Positions 24,636-33,822 are shown, numbered from the stretch's first letter. The stretch is DNA of 64,000 bases from Alitabrizicola rongguiensis (GCF_021491355.1 NZ_JAKENF010000005.1:124001-188000); one strand, 5' to 3'. The notes: a model not told the origin generated them from the sequence alone. Numbers and translations: made by a program.

Positions 24636-26254
24636 CGGGGCAAGGCCTGCTGATCGCCTCATCGGTCGTCGTGCCGCTCCTGATGGCACTGGCCTGCCTG
24701 TCGCCTGCCGTCCGCGGCAGGATGCCCGGCTGGCTTGCGATCGCCCCGCTTCCTGCACTGCTGGCCGCGTTCCTGGCGCGCGGAGGCAGCATCGTCGTGG
24801 CGCCCGCGCCCCTGCGCCTGACGCTGGCGCTGGACGATGTGGGCGCGATGCTGCTGGGGGGCGCGGCGCTGCTCTGGGCGGCGGCGGGTGCCTATGCTGC
24901 GAGCTACATGCGCGGGCAGCCAGGGCTTGGGCGGTTTGCGGTCTGGTGGCTGCTGACCCTGACCGGCAGTCTCGGGACCTTCCTGGTTGCCGATCTGACG
25001 AGCTTCTACCTTGCCTTCTCGGTCGCGAGCCTTGCCGCCTTTGGTCTCGTGTCCTTCGAAGGATCGCCAGCGGCACTCCGGGCGGGACGGGTCTACATGG
25101 CTCTGGCGCTTCTCGGTGAGGCCTTCATCCTGTTGGGCTTCGTCATGCTGGCCATCGGCGCGCCGCCCGGCAATCCGCTGATCGGCGAGGCGGTGGCGTT
25201 CTTCCCCTCCTCGCCGTTGCGCGATCCCGCTCTCGCGCTCCTCATACTTGGCTTCGGGCTGAAGATGGGGCTCGTGCCGCTGCATGTCTGGATGCCGCTG
25301 GCCCATCCGGTCGCGCCGATGCCGGCATCGGCGGCGTTGAGCGGGATCATCGTCAAGGCCGGAGTGATCGGGCTGATCCGCTTCCTGCCACTTGAGGCGG
25401 CTCTGCCGGGCTGGGGGGCGACGCTGGTCGCGGTCGGGCTCTTCACCGCCTTCTACGCGGTGGCGGTCGGGGTGACGCAAACGCAGGTGAAGACCGTGCT
25501 TGCCTATTCGACGGTCAGCCAGATGGGCTTGGTGGCGGCCGTCTTGGGGGCGGGGTTGATGGCGGCCGCGCCGGGGACGGCGCTGCTTGCCGGGTTCTAT
25601 GCGCTGCACCATCTGCTGGTGAAGGGCGCGCTGTTCCTGGGCGTGGGCGTCGCCATGGCGACCGGGCCACGCCATCGCCTGCTGGTGCTCGGGACCATGA
25701 CGCTGCTGGCCCTCAGCCTCGCAGGCCTGCCGCTGACCAGCGGGGCGCTCGCGAAGTATGCGACCAAGCCCCTGTTCGGGGATGGGCTGGCGGCGACGCT
25801 TGCAACCCTGTCGGCAGCGGGCAGCACGGTGCTGATGCTGCATTTCCTGCGCCTGCTTGGCGGAGTGGCCAAGCCCGGCGCCGAGCGGCCGCCCACCGGC
25901 ATCCTGTGGCCCTGGGCGGCAGTTGCCGTCGCTGCCTTCGTCGCCCCCTGGGCCATGTTCGCCTGGGCAACCGCGCTGCCGCTTTCGGCCAGCCTTGGTG
26001 CCAAGGCCCTTTGGGCAGCGCTGTGGCCGATCGGGCTGGGCGCTAGTGTCTGGGTGGCACTGCGCTTCGTCAGGCTGCCGGCGATCCCAGAGGGCGATGT
26101 TGTCGTTCTGGCCGACCGGCTGGCACCGGCGGTCGGCCGCGCGGGTGAGGCGGTCGAGCGGGCGGACATCTGGCTTCGCCGCTGGCCGGTCGCCAGCATG
26201 ATGCTTGCGGTGCTGGCGATTGCCCTGACGGTTCTTCTTTCGGCTGGCTCCTGA
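24632..26254 (+). CDS. Second MrpD/NuoL-like antiporter subunit
   Basis: 540 aa with about 14 membrane segments and the same fold as the preceding MrpD: GFGLKMGLVPLHVWMPLAHP (TM7 lysine and H-x-W-M-P), SGIIVKAGVIGLIRF (TM8 lysine). The TM5 region reads YLAFSVASLAAFGL, so the usual glutamate appears replaced by serine/alanine. A ~60-residue C-terminal extension ends in a final hydrophobic helix. It may stand in for the missing NuoL-like half of MrpA. It is the last gene of the operon. Confidence 0.87.
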   Translation: MTGQGLLIASSVVVPLLMALACLSPAVRGRMPGWLAIAPLPALLAAFLARGGSIVVAPAPLRLTLALDDVGAMLLGGAALLWAAAGAYAASYMRGQPGLGRFAVWWLLTLTGSLGTFLVADLTSFYLAFSVASLAAFGLVSFEGSPAALRAGRVYMALALLGEAFILLGFVMLAIGAPPGNPLIGEAVAFFPSSPLRDPALALLILGFGLKMGLVPLHVWMPLAHPVAPMPASAALSGIIVKAGVIGLIRFLPLEAALPGWGATLVAVGLFTAFYAVAVGVTQTQVKTVLAYSTVSQMGLVAAVLGAGLMAAAPGTALLAGFYALHHLLVKGALFLGVGVAMATGPRHRLLVLGTMTLLALSLAGLPLTSGALAKYATKPLFGDGLAATLATLSAAGSTVLMLHFLRLLGGVAKPGAERPPTGILWPWAAVAVAAFVAPWAMFAWATALPLSASLGAKALWAALWPIGLGASVWVALRFVRLPAIPEGDVVVLADRLAPAVGRAGEAVERADIWLRRWPVASMMLAVLAIALTVLLSAGS

Positions 26255-26317
26255 GGCGGGGTTGCGGTTGCTGACCGTTCGGCAAATGATCCGGGCCTAT
26301 CCCCGAGGAGCCGACAG

Positions 26318-26746
26318 ATGACCGACCGCAGCCCCGACGCGCTTCACCCCATCGCCCGCGATCCGTCGGCCTTTGCCCGGCATTTGGTGATCCGGATGGT
26401 CTTTGCCGAGCCGCATCAGGTCGAGGCCGAGATGGAAGTGACCTCGGCCCACTTAAACCGCAACGGTGTGCTCCATGGCGGGGCGATCATGGCGCTGGCC
26501 GACACTGTTGGCGGGACCGGGACCTTCCTGAACCTCAAGGAAGGCGAGGGGACGACGACGATCGAAAGCAAGACCAACTTCTTCCGCGCCGTCCCGGCAG
26601 GGGACAAGGCGCGCGCCATTGCCGTGCCGCTGCACCTCGGCCGCCGCATGCAGGTCTGGCAGACGACGATCCTGCGCGGCGATGGCAAGGTCGCGGCGCT
26701 GGTCACGCAGACCCAGATGGTGCTGCCGCCGGGGGACCGGAGCTAG
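26318..26746 (+). CDS. PaaI-type hotdog-fold thioesterase
   Basis: 142 aa. The hotdog signature NGVLHGGAIMALADTVGG (near 48-66) contains the HGG and the catalytic Asp/Glu position of PaaI/YdiI-type acyl-CoA thioesterases. It hydrolyses an acyl- or aroyl-CoA; the substrate is not evident. It has its own ribosome site (CCGAGGAG) and a 63-bp gap after the Mrp operon. Its stop overlaps, on the opposite strand, the stop of the DUF2177 gene. Confidence 0.85.
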   Translation: MTDRSPDALHPIARDPSAFARHLVIRMVFAEPHQVEAEMEVTSAHLNRNGVLHGGAIMALADTVGGTGTFLNLKEGEGTTTIESKTNFFRAVPAGDKARAIAVPLHLGRRMQVWQTTILRGDGKVAALVTQTQMVLPPGDRS

Positions 26747-27135
26747 GCCAACGCCCGTTCCACCGCCACGCCGGCTGCGGCGGCAATGGCGGTCAGCACC
26801 GTGCCCCAGGCCATGTCCACGGCGACCATCGTCGGGCTCCAGCCCTTCATGATCGTCCAGCTGGTCAGCTCGTAGGTGCCATAGGCCATCGCACCCAGGA
26901 TCGCTGCCGTCAGCAGGACCGACCCCCCGTCGCGCAGCGCGGTGACCGAGACCAGAGCCAGGATGCCCGCCGGGTAGAGCAGGTAGAACAGCATTGCCGG
27001 CACGAGTTGCAAGTTAGGGGCCATCAGATCGGCGATGTGCCGCTTGAACAGAGGCTGCATGACATAGGTCAGCATCGCCGCGTCGAGGGCGAGGAAGACG
27101 GCCAGCGTAACGAGGTAAAGGCGGACAAGGGACAT
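26743..27135 (-). CDS. DUF2177-family membrane protein
   Basis: 130 aa with four hydrophobic segments. The phrases YELTSWTIMKGWSP and VDMAWGTVLT are family features as I remember them. No function is known. ATG at 27135 has a clear ribosome site (GGAGGAG). The reading frame stays open upstream to 27366, but that part lacks a ribosome site. Convergent overlap of 4 nt with the thioesterase gene. Confidence 0.78.
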   Translation of the reverse strand: MSLVRLYLVTLAVFLALDAAMLTYVMQPLFKRHIADLMAPNLQLVPAMLFYLLYPAGILALVSVTALRDGGSVLLTAAILGAMAYGTYELTSWTIMKGWSPTMVAVDMAWGTVLTAIAAAAGVAVERALA

Positions 27136-27519
27136 GCGTGCTCTCCTCCGGTTCTGTTCAGCTAGTGCGCGTGCCGTCTTTGAAAAGATGGTACAGGCGC
27201 AAACGCTTTGCGCCTCTAGCAGCCGTTGCAGGCCGATCCCTGGATGGAAGGTCTCGCGAAGGCGCGCTGTGACCAGCGCTATCAGGACGAGGCCAAGGAC
27301 CAGTATCCCCTCCAGCCAGAGGCCAAACTGGTTGCGGGCAGGAACGAAGGGACGCGTCTGAGTCATGTTGCAGCACTGCCGGGTCAGGCCGGCAATGTCA
27401 GGCGAAGCGGGGACGGCTGGCTGCCGGCCACACTAGATGCAGGTGGTCTTTTCATCCTGCAGCGGCTGGACCAGGCTAGGTTACGGCTCGGACTCAGACG
27501 GATGACGTCACCGTTAAGA
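27136..27519. other. Gene-poor interval between DUF2177 and lipase genes
   Basis: 384 bp without a convincing gene. It contains a 9-bp-stem palindrome (27195-27215) and an in-frame upward extension of the DUF2177 reading frame that includes one hydrophobic stretch (LEGILVLGLVLIALVTA) but has no ribosome site. Promoters of the leftward DUF2177 gene are expected here. Confidence 0.5.
27195..27215. promoter_or_regulatory. Perfect 9-bp inverted repeat 60 bp upstream of DUF2177 gene
   Basis: AGGCGCAAA CGC TTTGCGCCT. The position suits an operator or an mRNA leader hairpin for the leftward DUF2177 gene. No family could be assigned. Confidence 0.4.
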
Positions 27520-28815
27520 TCACTCGACGGGGCAGCCGTTCTGGCTCGGCGTTCCGGCGAAGCGGTCCTTGAGCCACGGCAGCAGCAACGGGGTGGCGGC
27601 GCCCGGCGTGGTGAAGTGGCTCTGCTCGCCCTCGAGCTGGACGCGGGTCACGTCGCCGCCCAGCCCGCACATCTGCGCCTGGTAGAGCTTGCCCATGACG
27701 GGGTCGATGACAGTGTCCTTCGTGCCCCAGTAGATGACGACCGGCGCGACCGGCTTGACCGGCGCGACACTCGCCGCGACCAGCGCCTTTGCCCAGGCCA
27801 GCGAGTTGACGGGTTGCGGGTTCAGGAGCGTCTTGTAGCTGTCGGCATAGGCAAAGTTCAGCGTGTCGGCCCCGGCATGCATGCATTTCTTGCTGAACAC
27901 CTCGTCGATGACCTTGGCCCCGTCGGCGGTGAAGATGTCGGTGAGCTTCAGGTCCGGAAAGGCTGCGGGCATCGCCCACATGCTCATCGCGTAATGGGTG
28001 AAGTTGAAGATGTTGTCCGAGAATTGCTGCGCGAGTCCCGGGATCATCTTGTCGGCCCCGGCCTCGGTCAGTGCATCGGGCGGGATCAGCACGGCGACAT
28101 CCTGGGGCGCCATCGCGCCGAAGCCCACGAACTCCACCCCGTCGGCGGCGGTGCCGGTCTGTCCGATATAATCCGCAAGGCTCGCCGCGCCGAGCACGGC
28201 GCCGCCGCCCTGCGACCAGCCAAAGATCGCGGCCTTCTTCGCCCCGCCCGACAGGCCCATGGAAGCGACTGCCCGCGCCGCGTTGATCGCGTCGCGCCCT
28301 TGCGTCGCGGCGATCGCGTATTGATGCGTCCCGCCGCCGCCAAGCCCCTGGTAATCCGGCGCGATCACCGTATAGCCCGCGACGATCATCTCGGTCAGTC
28401 CGGGGATGCCGAAATCGGTCCAGGAGGTGCCGCCGACCAGGAAATACTCGTTCAGGTCCTGCGCCGGATTGAGCACCTGCGACGGTCCGCAATTTTGCGC
28501 CGTGCCGGTGGTGCCATGCGCCCAGACCACGATCGGACGGCCGCCGGCGGGCGGCTCCCCCTGAGGGGCGACGACCAGCGCGGTCGAGATCGTCGGGCGC
28601 TCGCCCACATCCGAGGAGAGGAACGCGATCCGCCAGGCCTGCGCGCCGGGAACCGCGGTCGCCACATCCTCGCGTGCGATCACGGTGCCGAGCTTGCCGG
28701 TCGCGGGCAGGCTCTGGACGCCGGCATAGAAGGGCGGGACATCCACCCCTTGCGCGAGGACGCCGCCGGAAATAAGGCCGAGCGAAACCAAAGTCGATGC
28801 GAACAGGCGCTTCAT
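27520..28815 (-). CDS. Secreted alpha/beta hydrolase (lipase-like)
   Basis: 431 aa with a signal peptide (MKRLFASTLVSLGLISGG, cleavage near A21). The alpha/beta-hydrolase triad is probably S201 (GWSQGG), D367 (GTKDTVID) and H400 (GEQSHFTTPG); the oxyanion region is VVWAHGTTG near 97-105. The overall form resembles the fungal/bacterial secretory lipase family (LIP). It would act on esters in the periplasm or medium. The start is chosen for the GGGAGGT ribosome site and the signal peptide; a longer reading frame upstream is in the noncoding leader. Confidence 0.83.
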   Translation of the reverse strand: MKRLFASTLVSLGLISGGVLAQGVDVPPFYAGVQSLPATGKLGTVIAREDVATAVPGAQAWRIAFLSSDVGERPTISTALVVAPQGEPPAGGRPIVVWAHGTTGTAQNCGPSQVLNPAQDLNEYFLVGGTSWTDFGIPGLTEMIVAGYTVIAPDYQGLGGGGTHQYAIAATQGRDAINAARAVASMGLSGGAKKAAIFGWSQGGGAVLGAASLADYIGQTGTAADGVEFVGFGAMAPQDVAVLIPPDALTEAGADKMIPGLAQQFSDNIFNFTHYAMSMWAMPAAFPDLKLTDIFTADGAKVIDEVFSKKCMHAGADTLNFAYADSYKTLLNPQPVNSLAWAKALVAASVAPVKPVAPVVIYWGTKDTVIDPVMGKLYQAQMCGLGGDVTRVQLEGEQSHFTTPGAATPLLLPWLKDRFAGTPSQNGCPVE

Positions 28816-28990
28816 GGCGATACCTCCCAAAATCCGCCGGGTGATGGACCGGCTTTCGGCGCAGGGCCCCTCCCAACCCGACCGCGCCGTCCCAGTCTGA
28901 CACGCCCATATGGCAACGGTATGGCCCGCTTGCAAAGCCGCCCCGCACGCCTCCCGCCGAGGCATGGAGCTGCATGGGGGACAAGACGTA

Positions 28991-29041
28991 GGGCGGGGTT
29001 CACCCCGCCGAACCGGCGCAAAGGCGGGGTGAACCCCGCCC
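28991..29041. repeat. REP-like double hairpin (19-bp inverted repeat)
   Basis: A perfect 19-bp inverted repeat (28991-29009 with 29023-29041) around a 13-nt loop. Each arm is itself a small hairpin: GGCGGGG TTCA CCCCGCC and GGCGGGG TGAA CCCCGCC. The GTAGGGCGGGGTTCACCCCG form resembles REP/BIME elements mobilised by RAYT transposases. It lies after the stop of the unknown leftward gene at 29099 and could terminate it. Confidence 0.7.
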
Positions 29042-29098
29042 GACGGTCAGGTGTCCCCAGAATGTGGGGTGTGCAATGAATGCGCACCATAAGACTTG

Positions 29099-29998
29099 CT
29101 ACAAGGCCGCGCTGCCATTGATCGTTTGAATGAGTAAATGAAGCTTCTCGAGGCGAAATGGTCCAAGCTCGGCGACGTTTGGAACTCTGAAGTAGTCTTC
29201 ACCTTCAGGATCATCCGGTGGCAAAAAGAACGGCTTCAACGCTTGCAGGTTTATTTCAAAAGATGGGTTTCTCTTTATCTCTTCGACGATCATGGAATCC
29301 ACCTTTGACGCCTCTTCTAGATCGTGTCGAATAATATAGTATCCAACCGCTCCGTGTTCATCTCCCTTAATCCAAGGGCAAACCATACCGAGGTCAGAGC
29401 CGAAAAATGCGGCAAGCCGAGATATTTCCAAAAGGCAAACAGATTTAGGATCACGCTCCAGAACCGTCTCGTAGGCTTTAGTTCGGACTCTCGTCCCAAG
29501 AATCGCAAATCGTCCACTAAGCAGCATCTCGGAAACTGAGTCTTCGCCCGGATACGTTTCTCCTGACCAGTATCTTCTAGCTGCGTCATGGCCGAGCGCA
29601 TCAAAGTTAGTCGCCCACCCCATGTCGTACACCTCTCTTCGGTAGGTGCTGTCCAAAGGTGCGATCTCTACGAGGTTCTCTGGTTCGTATCGCCCCAACA
29701 TCCCAATTCCGCGCTTTGCATCATCAATGCTCGGAAAGGCAAACACGGCTTCAAGCCGCGAGAGTTGGCCTATGCAGTGCGTACGTCGGTAACCTTCAAG
29801 CTTGCCCTCTCTCAAGATGGTTGAATTAATCCCACGATGTAGAGTGTCGAACAAGAAGAACGATGGAGGTCGAGGTTCGATTGTCTCGCGATCTGGACTC
29901 CGTATGATGCCTCTATAGGCAAGCCAAGCGATAGGAAGGCGATCCAGATCAAGGTAAAGGTAACCAAAACCGTTTTCACGAACCTCAGCACTTGGCAT
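29099..29998 (-). CDS. Unknown protein, AT-richer than surroundings
   Basis: 299 aa with no signal peptide or membrane segment. A phrase near residues 68-92 (RRTHCIGQLSRLEAVFAF followed by DDAKRG) recalls DUF2441-like proteins with an ADP-ribosyltransferase-like fold, but this is weak and not a firm call. Codon use is visibly less G/C at third positions than in neighbours, suggesting transfer. It stands alone, followed by a REP-like double hairpin and preceded by 71 bp before parE. Function unknown. Confidence 0.7.
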   Translation of the reverse strand: MPSAEVRENGFGYLYLDLDRLPIAWLAYRGIIRSPDRETIEPRPPSFFLFDTLHRGINSTILREGKLEGYRRTHCIGQLSRLEAVFAFPSIDDAKRGIGMLGRYEPENLVEIAPLDSTYRREVYDMGWATNFDALGHDAARRYWSGETYPGEDSVSEMLLSGRFAILGTRVRTKAYETVLERDPKSVCLLEISRLAAFFGSDLGMVCPWIKGDEHGAVGYYIIRHDLEEASKVDSMIVEEIKRNPSFEINLQALKPFFLPPDDPEGEDYFRVPNVAELGPFRLEKLHLLIQTINGSAAL

Positions 29999-30069
29999 CC
30001 CGAGCCCTTTTGCAGCTTCTATAGCATTCCTTTTTTGTCAGTATGAATTAAACAGGCAACTCAAGATCG

Positions 30070-32037
30070 CTAAACATCCAATTCCTCCACAAACCTCGCG
30101 TTCTCCGAGATGTACTGGAACCGCAGTTCGGGCTTCTTGCCCATCAGCCGCTCGACCAGATCGCCGGTCTCGCCCGGTTCGTCCTCGTGGACCGTCACCC
30201 GGATCAGTTTCCGGGTCGCGGGGTTCATGGTGGTGTCCTTGAGGTCCTTGGCGTCCATCTCGCCCAGGCCCTTGAAGCGCTGGACGTCGATCTTGCCCTT
30301 GCCGCCCAGACCCGCCTCCAGCATCCGCTCCTTCTCGGCGTCGTCTTGCACATAGACGCGCTTCGCCCCTTGGGTCAGCCGATACAAGGGCGGGCAGGCG
30401 AGGTAGAGGTGCCCCTTGTCGATCATCGGCCGCATCTGGGTGAAGAAGAAGGTCATCAGGAGCGAGGCGATATGGGCGCCGTCCACGTCGGCGTCGGTCA
30501 TGATGATGACCTTGTCATAGCGCAGGTCGTCGACGTTGAACTTCGTTCCCATCGACACGCCAAGCGCCTGGCAGAGATCGTTGATCTCCTGGTTCGCGCC
30601 CATCTTTCCGCTCGCCGCGCCGAGCACGTTCAGGATCTTGCCCCGCAGCGGCAAGAGCGCCTGGTTCGTCCGGTCGCGTGCCATCTTGGCGCTGCCGCCC
30701 GCCGAGTCGCCCTCGACGATGAACAGCTCAGTCCCCTCGCGGTTGGTGGCCGAGCAATCGACCAGCTTGCCGGGCAGGCGCAGCTTCTTGGTGGCGGTCT
30801 TGCGCTGCGTCTCCTTCTCCTGCTTGCGGCGCAGGCGTTCCTCGGCGCGCAGCACGAGGAAGTCGAGGATCGCCCCGGCGGATTTCGTGTCCGAGGCGAG
30901 CCAGTTGTCGAAATGGTCGCGCACGGCGTTCTCGACCCACCGCGCGGCCTCTTCGGTCGATAGCCGGTCCTTGGTCTGGCCGACGAAGGACGGCTCGCGG
31001 ATGAAGACCGAGATCAGCGCGCAGCCCCCGGTCAGCATGTCGTCGCGGGTGATGAGCTCGGCCTTGCGGTTCCGGGCCAAGTCCCCATAGGCGCGGATGC
31101 CCTTCAGGATCGCCGCCCAGAACCCCGCCTCATGCGTGCCACCCTCGGGCGTCGGCACCGTGTTGCAATAGGACTGGATCGACCCGTCGCGCACCGGCGA
31201 CCAGTTGATCGCCCATTCGACTGAGCCGGGGACGTTGTACTTCTCCTCGAAGCTGACCTTTCCGGCGAAGGGGCGGTCGGCATAGGTCACGGCGCCGGTC
31301 AGCTGTTCGTTCAGGTAATCGGCGAGGCCGCCGGGAAAGTGGAAGACCGACTCCTGCGGCATGTCGCCGTCCGGGATCGCCGATTTCCAGCGGATCTCGA
31401 CGCCTGAGAACAGGTAGGCCTTGGACCGGGCCATCTTGAACAGGCGCGCCGGCTTGAACTGGAGATGGCCGAAGATCTCGGGGTCGGGGTGGAAGGTCAC
31501 GGTGGTTCCGCGCCGGTTCGGGGCCGGGCCGACCTTGGCGACAGGCGCGCGCGGCTTGCCGCGGCTGAATTCCTGAACGTAAAGTTCTCGGTTGCGGGCG
31601 ACCTCGACCCGCATGTGGTCGGAGAGCGCGTTCACCACCGAGGAGCCGACGCCGTTCAGGCCGCCGGAGGTCGAATAGGCCTTGTTCGAGAACTTGCCCC
31701 CCGCGTGCAGCGTGCAGAGGATCACCTCGAGCGCGGACTTGCCGGGGAACTTCGGATGCGGGTCGACCGGGATGCCGCGGCCATTGTCGCGGACGGTCAC
31801 GCTGTAGTCGGCTTGAAGCTCGACCTCGATGCGGTTGGCATGGCCGGCCACCGCCTCGTCCATGGCGTTGTCCAGCACCTCGGCGACGAGGTGGTGCAGC
31901 GCGCGCTCATCGGTGCCGCCAATATACATGCCAGGGCGCTTGCGGACGGGCTCCAGCCCTTCCAGCACCTCGATCGAGGAGGCGTTGTAGGTCTCGGTCG
32001 CGCCGGACAGGAGATCGCCAGAGGAGTCGGGGGCCAT
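30070..32037 (-). CDS. parE: DNA topoisomerase IV subunit B
   Basis: 655 aa from ATG 32037. The GHKL ATPase motifs are EVLDNAMDEAVAG, DNGRGIPVD and GLNGVGSSVVNALS. The TOPRIM domain has FIVEGDSAGG and TDADVDGAHI, with the Mg-binding DxD. Together these give the ParE/GyrB type II topoisomerase ATPase subunit. Length and the absence of the GyrB insertion favour ParE, which decatenates daughter chromosomes with ParC (not in the window). An upstream in-frame ATG at 32103 is less likely, because family proteins begin near residue 23 of that reading. Confidence 0.95.
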   Translation of the reverse strand: MAPDSSGDLLSGATETYNASSIEVLEGLEPVRKRPGMYIGGTDERALHHLVAEVLDNAMDEAVAGHANRIEVELQADYSVTVRDNGRGIPVDPHPKFPGKSALEVILCTLHAGGKFSNKAYSTSGGLNGVGSSVVNALSDHMRVEVARNRELYVQEFSRGKPRAPVAKVGPAPNRRGTTVTFHPDPEIFGHLQFKPARLFKMARSKAYLFSGVEIRWKSAIPDGDMPQESVFHFPGGLADYLNEQLTGAVTYADRPFAGKVSFEEKYNVPGSVEWAINWSPVRDGSIQSYCNTVPTPEGGTHEAGFWAAILKGIRAYGDLARNRKAELITRDDMLTGGCALISVFIREPSFVGQTKDRLSTEEAARWVENAVRDHFDNWLASDTKSAGAILDFLVLRAEERLRRKQEKETQRKTATKKLRLPGKLVDCSATNREGTELFIVEGDSAGGSAKMARDRTNQALLPLRGKILNVLGAASGKMGANQEINDLCQALGVSMGTKFNVDDLRYDKVIIMTDADVDGAHIASLLMTFFFTQMRPMIDKGHLYLACPPLYRLTQGAKRVYVQDDAEKERMLEAGLGGKGKIDVQRFKGLGEMDAKDLKDTTMNPATRKLIRVTVHEDEPGETGDLVERLMGKKPELRFQYISENARFVEELDV

Positions 32038-32179
32038 GGGATGCTCGATTCTTTGTTCTTGGATTGGGGACGGAGTAGACCATTCTTGCGGGGCGGGGCG
32101 CAAGATGTGGGGCCGGTGCCGGGTAGGACAGGCGACATCATCGCGCTAAGCTATGACCATCAGGGCAAGGAGGAACCAG

Positions 32180-33076
32180 ATGCGCATCTTTTTCACCGGC
32201 GGGTCGGGCAAGGCAGGCAAGCATGTGGTGCCCTACCTGGTCCAACAGGGGCACCGGGTGATGAATGTCGACAAGGTGCCGCTCAACCATCCGGGCGTGC
32301 ATGACCTGATCGCGGATATCACCGATGCCGGACAGATGTATTCGGCGATGCAGACCTATGCCGGTTTCGACGAGATGGATGCTGGAACCGGGGCAAAGAC
32401 CTTTGACGCGGTCGTGCATTTCGCCGCAATTCCGCGCCTGCTGCTTGCCCCGGATGTCGAAACCTACCGCGTCAACGTCATGGGCACCTACAATGTGATC
32501 GAGGCGGCGGTGAAGCTTGGCATCCGCAAGATCATCATCGCCTCTTCCGAGACGACCTACGGCGTCTGCTTCAGCGACGGAGTGGTCAAGCCGCGCGTTC
32601 TTCCCCTCGAAGAGGATTACGACATCGACCCGATGGACAGCTATGGCATGTCTAAGAAGGCAAACGAAGTCACGGCGCGGAGCTTCCAGCGGCGCACCGG
32701 CGCGGACATCTACGCGCTCCGCATCGGCAATGTCATCGAGCCGCATGAGTACGAACGCGATTTTCCTGGCTATTTCGCCGATCCGGCAAGACGTCTGCGC
32801 ATCGCCTTCAGCTACATCGACGCGCGCGATCTGGGCCAGATCGTCGATCTTTGCCTGAAGAGGGACGGCTTGGGCTATCAGGTGTTCAACGCGGCCAATG
32901 ACGGCCATTCGGTGAACCTGACGACACATGAGCTTCTGGCGCGCTTCTATCCCGACGTTCCCCTGTCGCGCCCCATGGACGTGCGGGAAGGGTTCCTGTC
33001 AAACCGCAAGATCCGCGAGGTTCTCGGATTCCGGGAACGGCACCCGTGGACGACAGTTGCGGCGCTGAAGGGTTAG
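32180..33076 (+). CDS. NAD-dependent epimerase/dehydratase (extended SDR)
   Basis: 298 aa with the N-terminal Rossmann motif FFTGGSGKAGKHV (GxxGxxG) and the catalytic Tyr-x3-Lys (SYGMSKK, near 155). Extended short-chain dehydrogenases of this kind act on nucleotide sugars or sugar acids (uronate dehydrogenase-like). Ribosome site AAGGAGGAACC precedes ATG 32180; the nine extra upstream codons are not needed. Convergent with the GST gene, their stops overlapping by 4 nt (TTAG). Substrate unknown. Confidence 0.85.
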   Translation: MRIFFTGGSGKAGKHVVPYLVQQGHRVMNVDKVPLNHPGVHDLIADITDAGQMYSAMQTYAGFDEMDAGTGAKTFDAVVHFAAIPRLLLAPDVETYRVNVMGTYNVIEAAVKLGIRKIIIASSETTYGVCFSDGVVKPRVLPLEEDYDIDPMDSYGMSKKANEVTARSFQRRTGADIYALRIGNVIEPHEYERDFPGYFADPARRLRIAFSYIDARDLGQIVDLCLKRDGLGYQVFNAANDGHSVNLTTHELLARFYPDVPLSRPMDVREGFLSNRKIREVLGFRERHPWTTVAALKG

Positions 33077-33732
33077 GCCGGTTCGGCCAGCCGCGCCTCC
33101 CACATCGCCTTGAATCTGGGACGCGCCTGGCAGCGGGCCAGCCAGTCCGAAAGGTTCGGGAACTCAGCCATAAGAGCCGAATGGGCGCTGGCGTAGCGCA
33201 CGCATTCGGCGACGCAGATATCCGTCGCGGTGAAGCGATTGCCGACCAGCCAAGTGCGATTGGCGAGGAATCCGTCAAGCCGCGCGAGGGGGCGGCGAAG
33301 CTGTTCTGCGGCCTTGGCAATCTCGGCCGCGCCCTCGGGAGTCGTGGCGCGGTTCTGGGCATAGGCGTAGGAGATGACCAGCGCCGGAGCCTCGATCGAG
33401 GTTGCGGCGAACAGCGCCCATTGAAGCGAGAGTGAGTCCTCCATCCCGTCAAGCGCGCCAAGATCGCCCCCATAGCGCCGGGCCAGGTACAGGGTGATCG
33501 CCATCGACTCCGTCAGAAGGAAGCCGTCGTCGTCCATCACCGGAATTTGTCCCTGCGGATTGATCGCCAGGAACGCCTCGGAAGCCGTGTTGAGCGGTGC
33601 GTCGGCGGCCACCGGATCGGCCAGACGATAGGCCTGGATGACTGGAATATGGCGGAACGGCGTGCCGGTTTCCTTGAGTAGCCACAGGGGCCGCGTCGCA
33701 CGAGACCGGTAGCAGCCATAGATGGTCAGCAT
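33073..33732 (-). CDS. Glutathione S-transferase family protein
   Basis: 219 aa. The N-terminal thioredoxin-like domain has YGCYRSRATRPLWLLKE and the cis-proline/SNAIL-like region INPQGQIPVMDD...LTESMAI (near 58-78). The C-terminal all-helical domain follows. It probably conjugates glutathione to electrophiles or acts in reductive thiol chemistry; the substrate is not evident. It ends inside the stop of the convergent epimerase gene. Confidence 0.9.
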   Translation of the reverse strand: MLTIYGCYRSRATRPLWLLKETGTPFRHIPVIQAYRLADPVAADAPLNTASEAFLAINPQGQIPVMDDDGFLLTESMAITLYLARRYGGDLGALDGMEDSLSLQWALFAATSIEAPALVISYAYAQNRATTPEGAAEIAKAAEQLRRPLARLDGFLANRTWLVGNRFTATDICVAECVRYASAHSALMAEFPNLSDWLARCQARPRFKAMWEARLAEPA

Positions 33733-33822
33733 CGTCCTGTTCCTCCGAATGATTTGGCCGTGACACTAGCCAACCTCGCCTGTTGCGGAAAGGCTTCAGA
33801 ATGCAGGCCATGTGAAGGTTTT

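Noticed and set aside
27136-27366. In-frame N-terminal extension of the DUF2177 gene with one hydrophobic stretch
   Set aside because: No ribosome site at 27366, a palindrome and non-family sequence in between, and a strong GGAGGAG directly before 27135.
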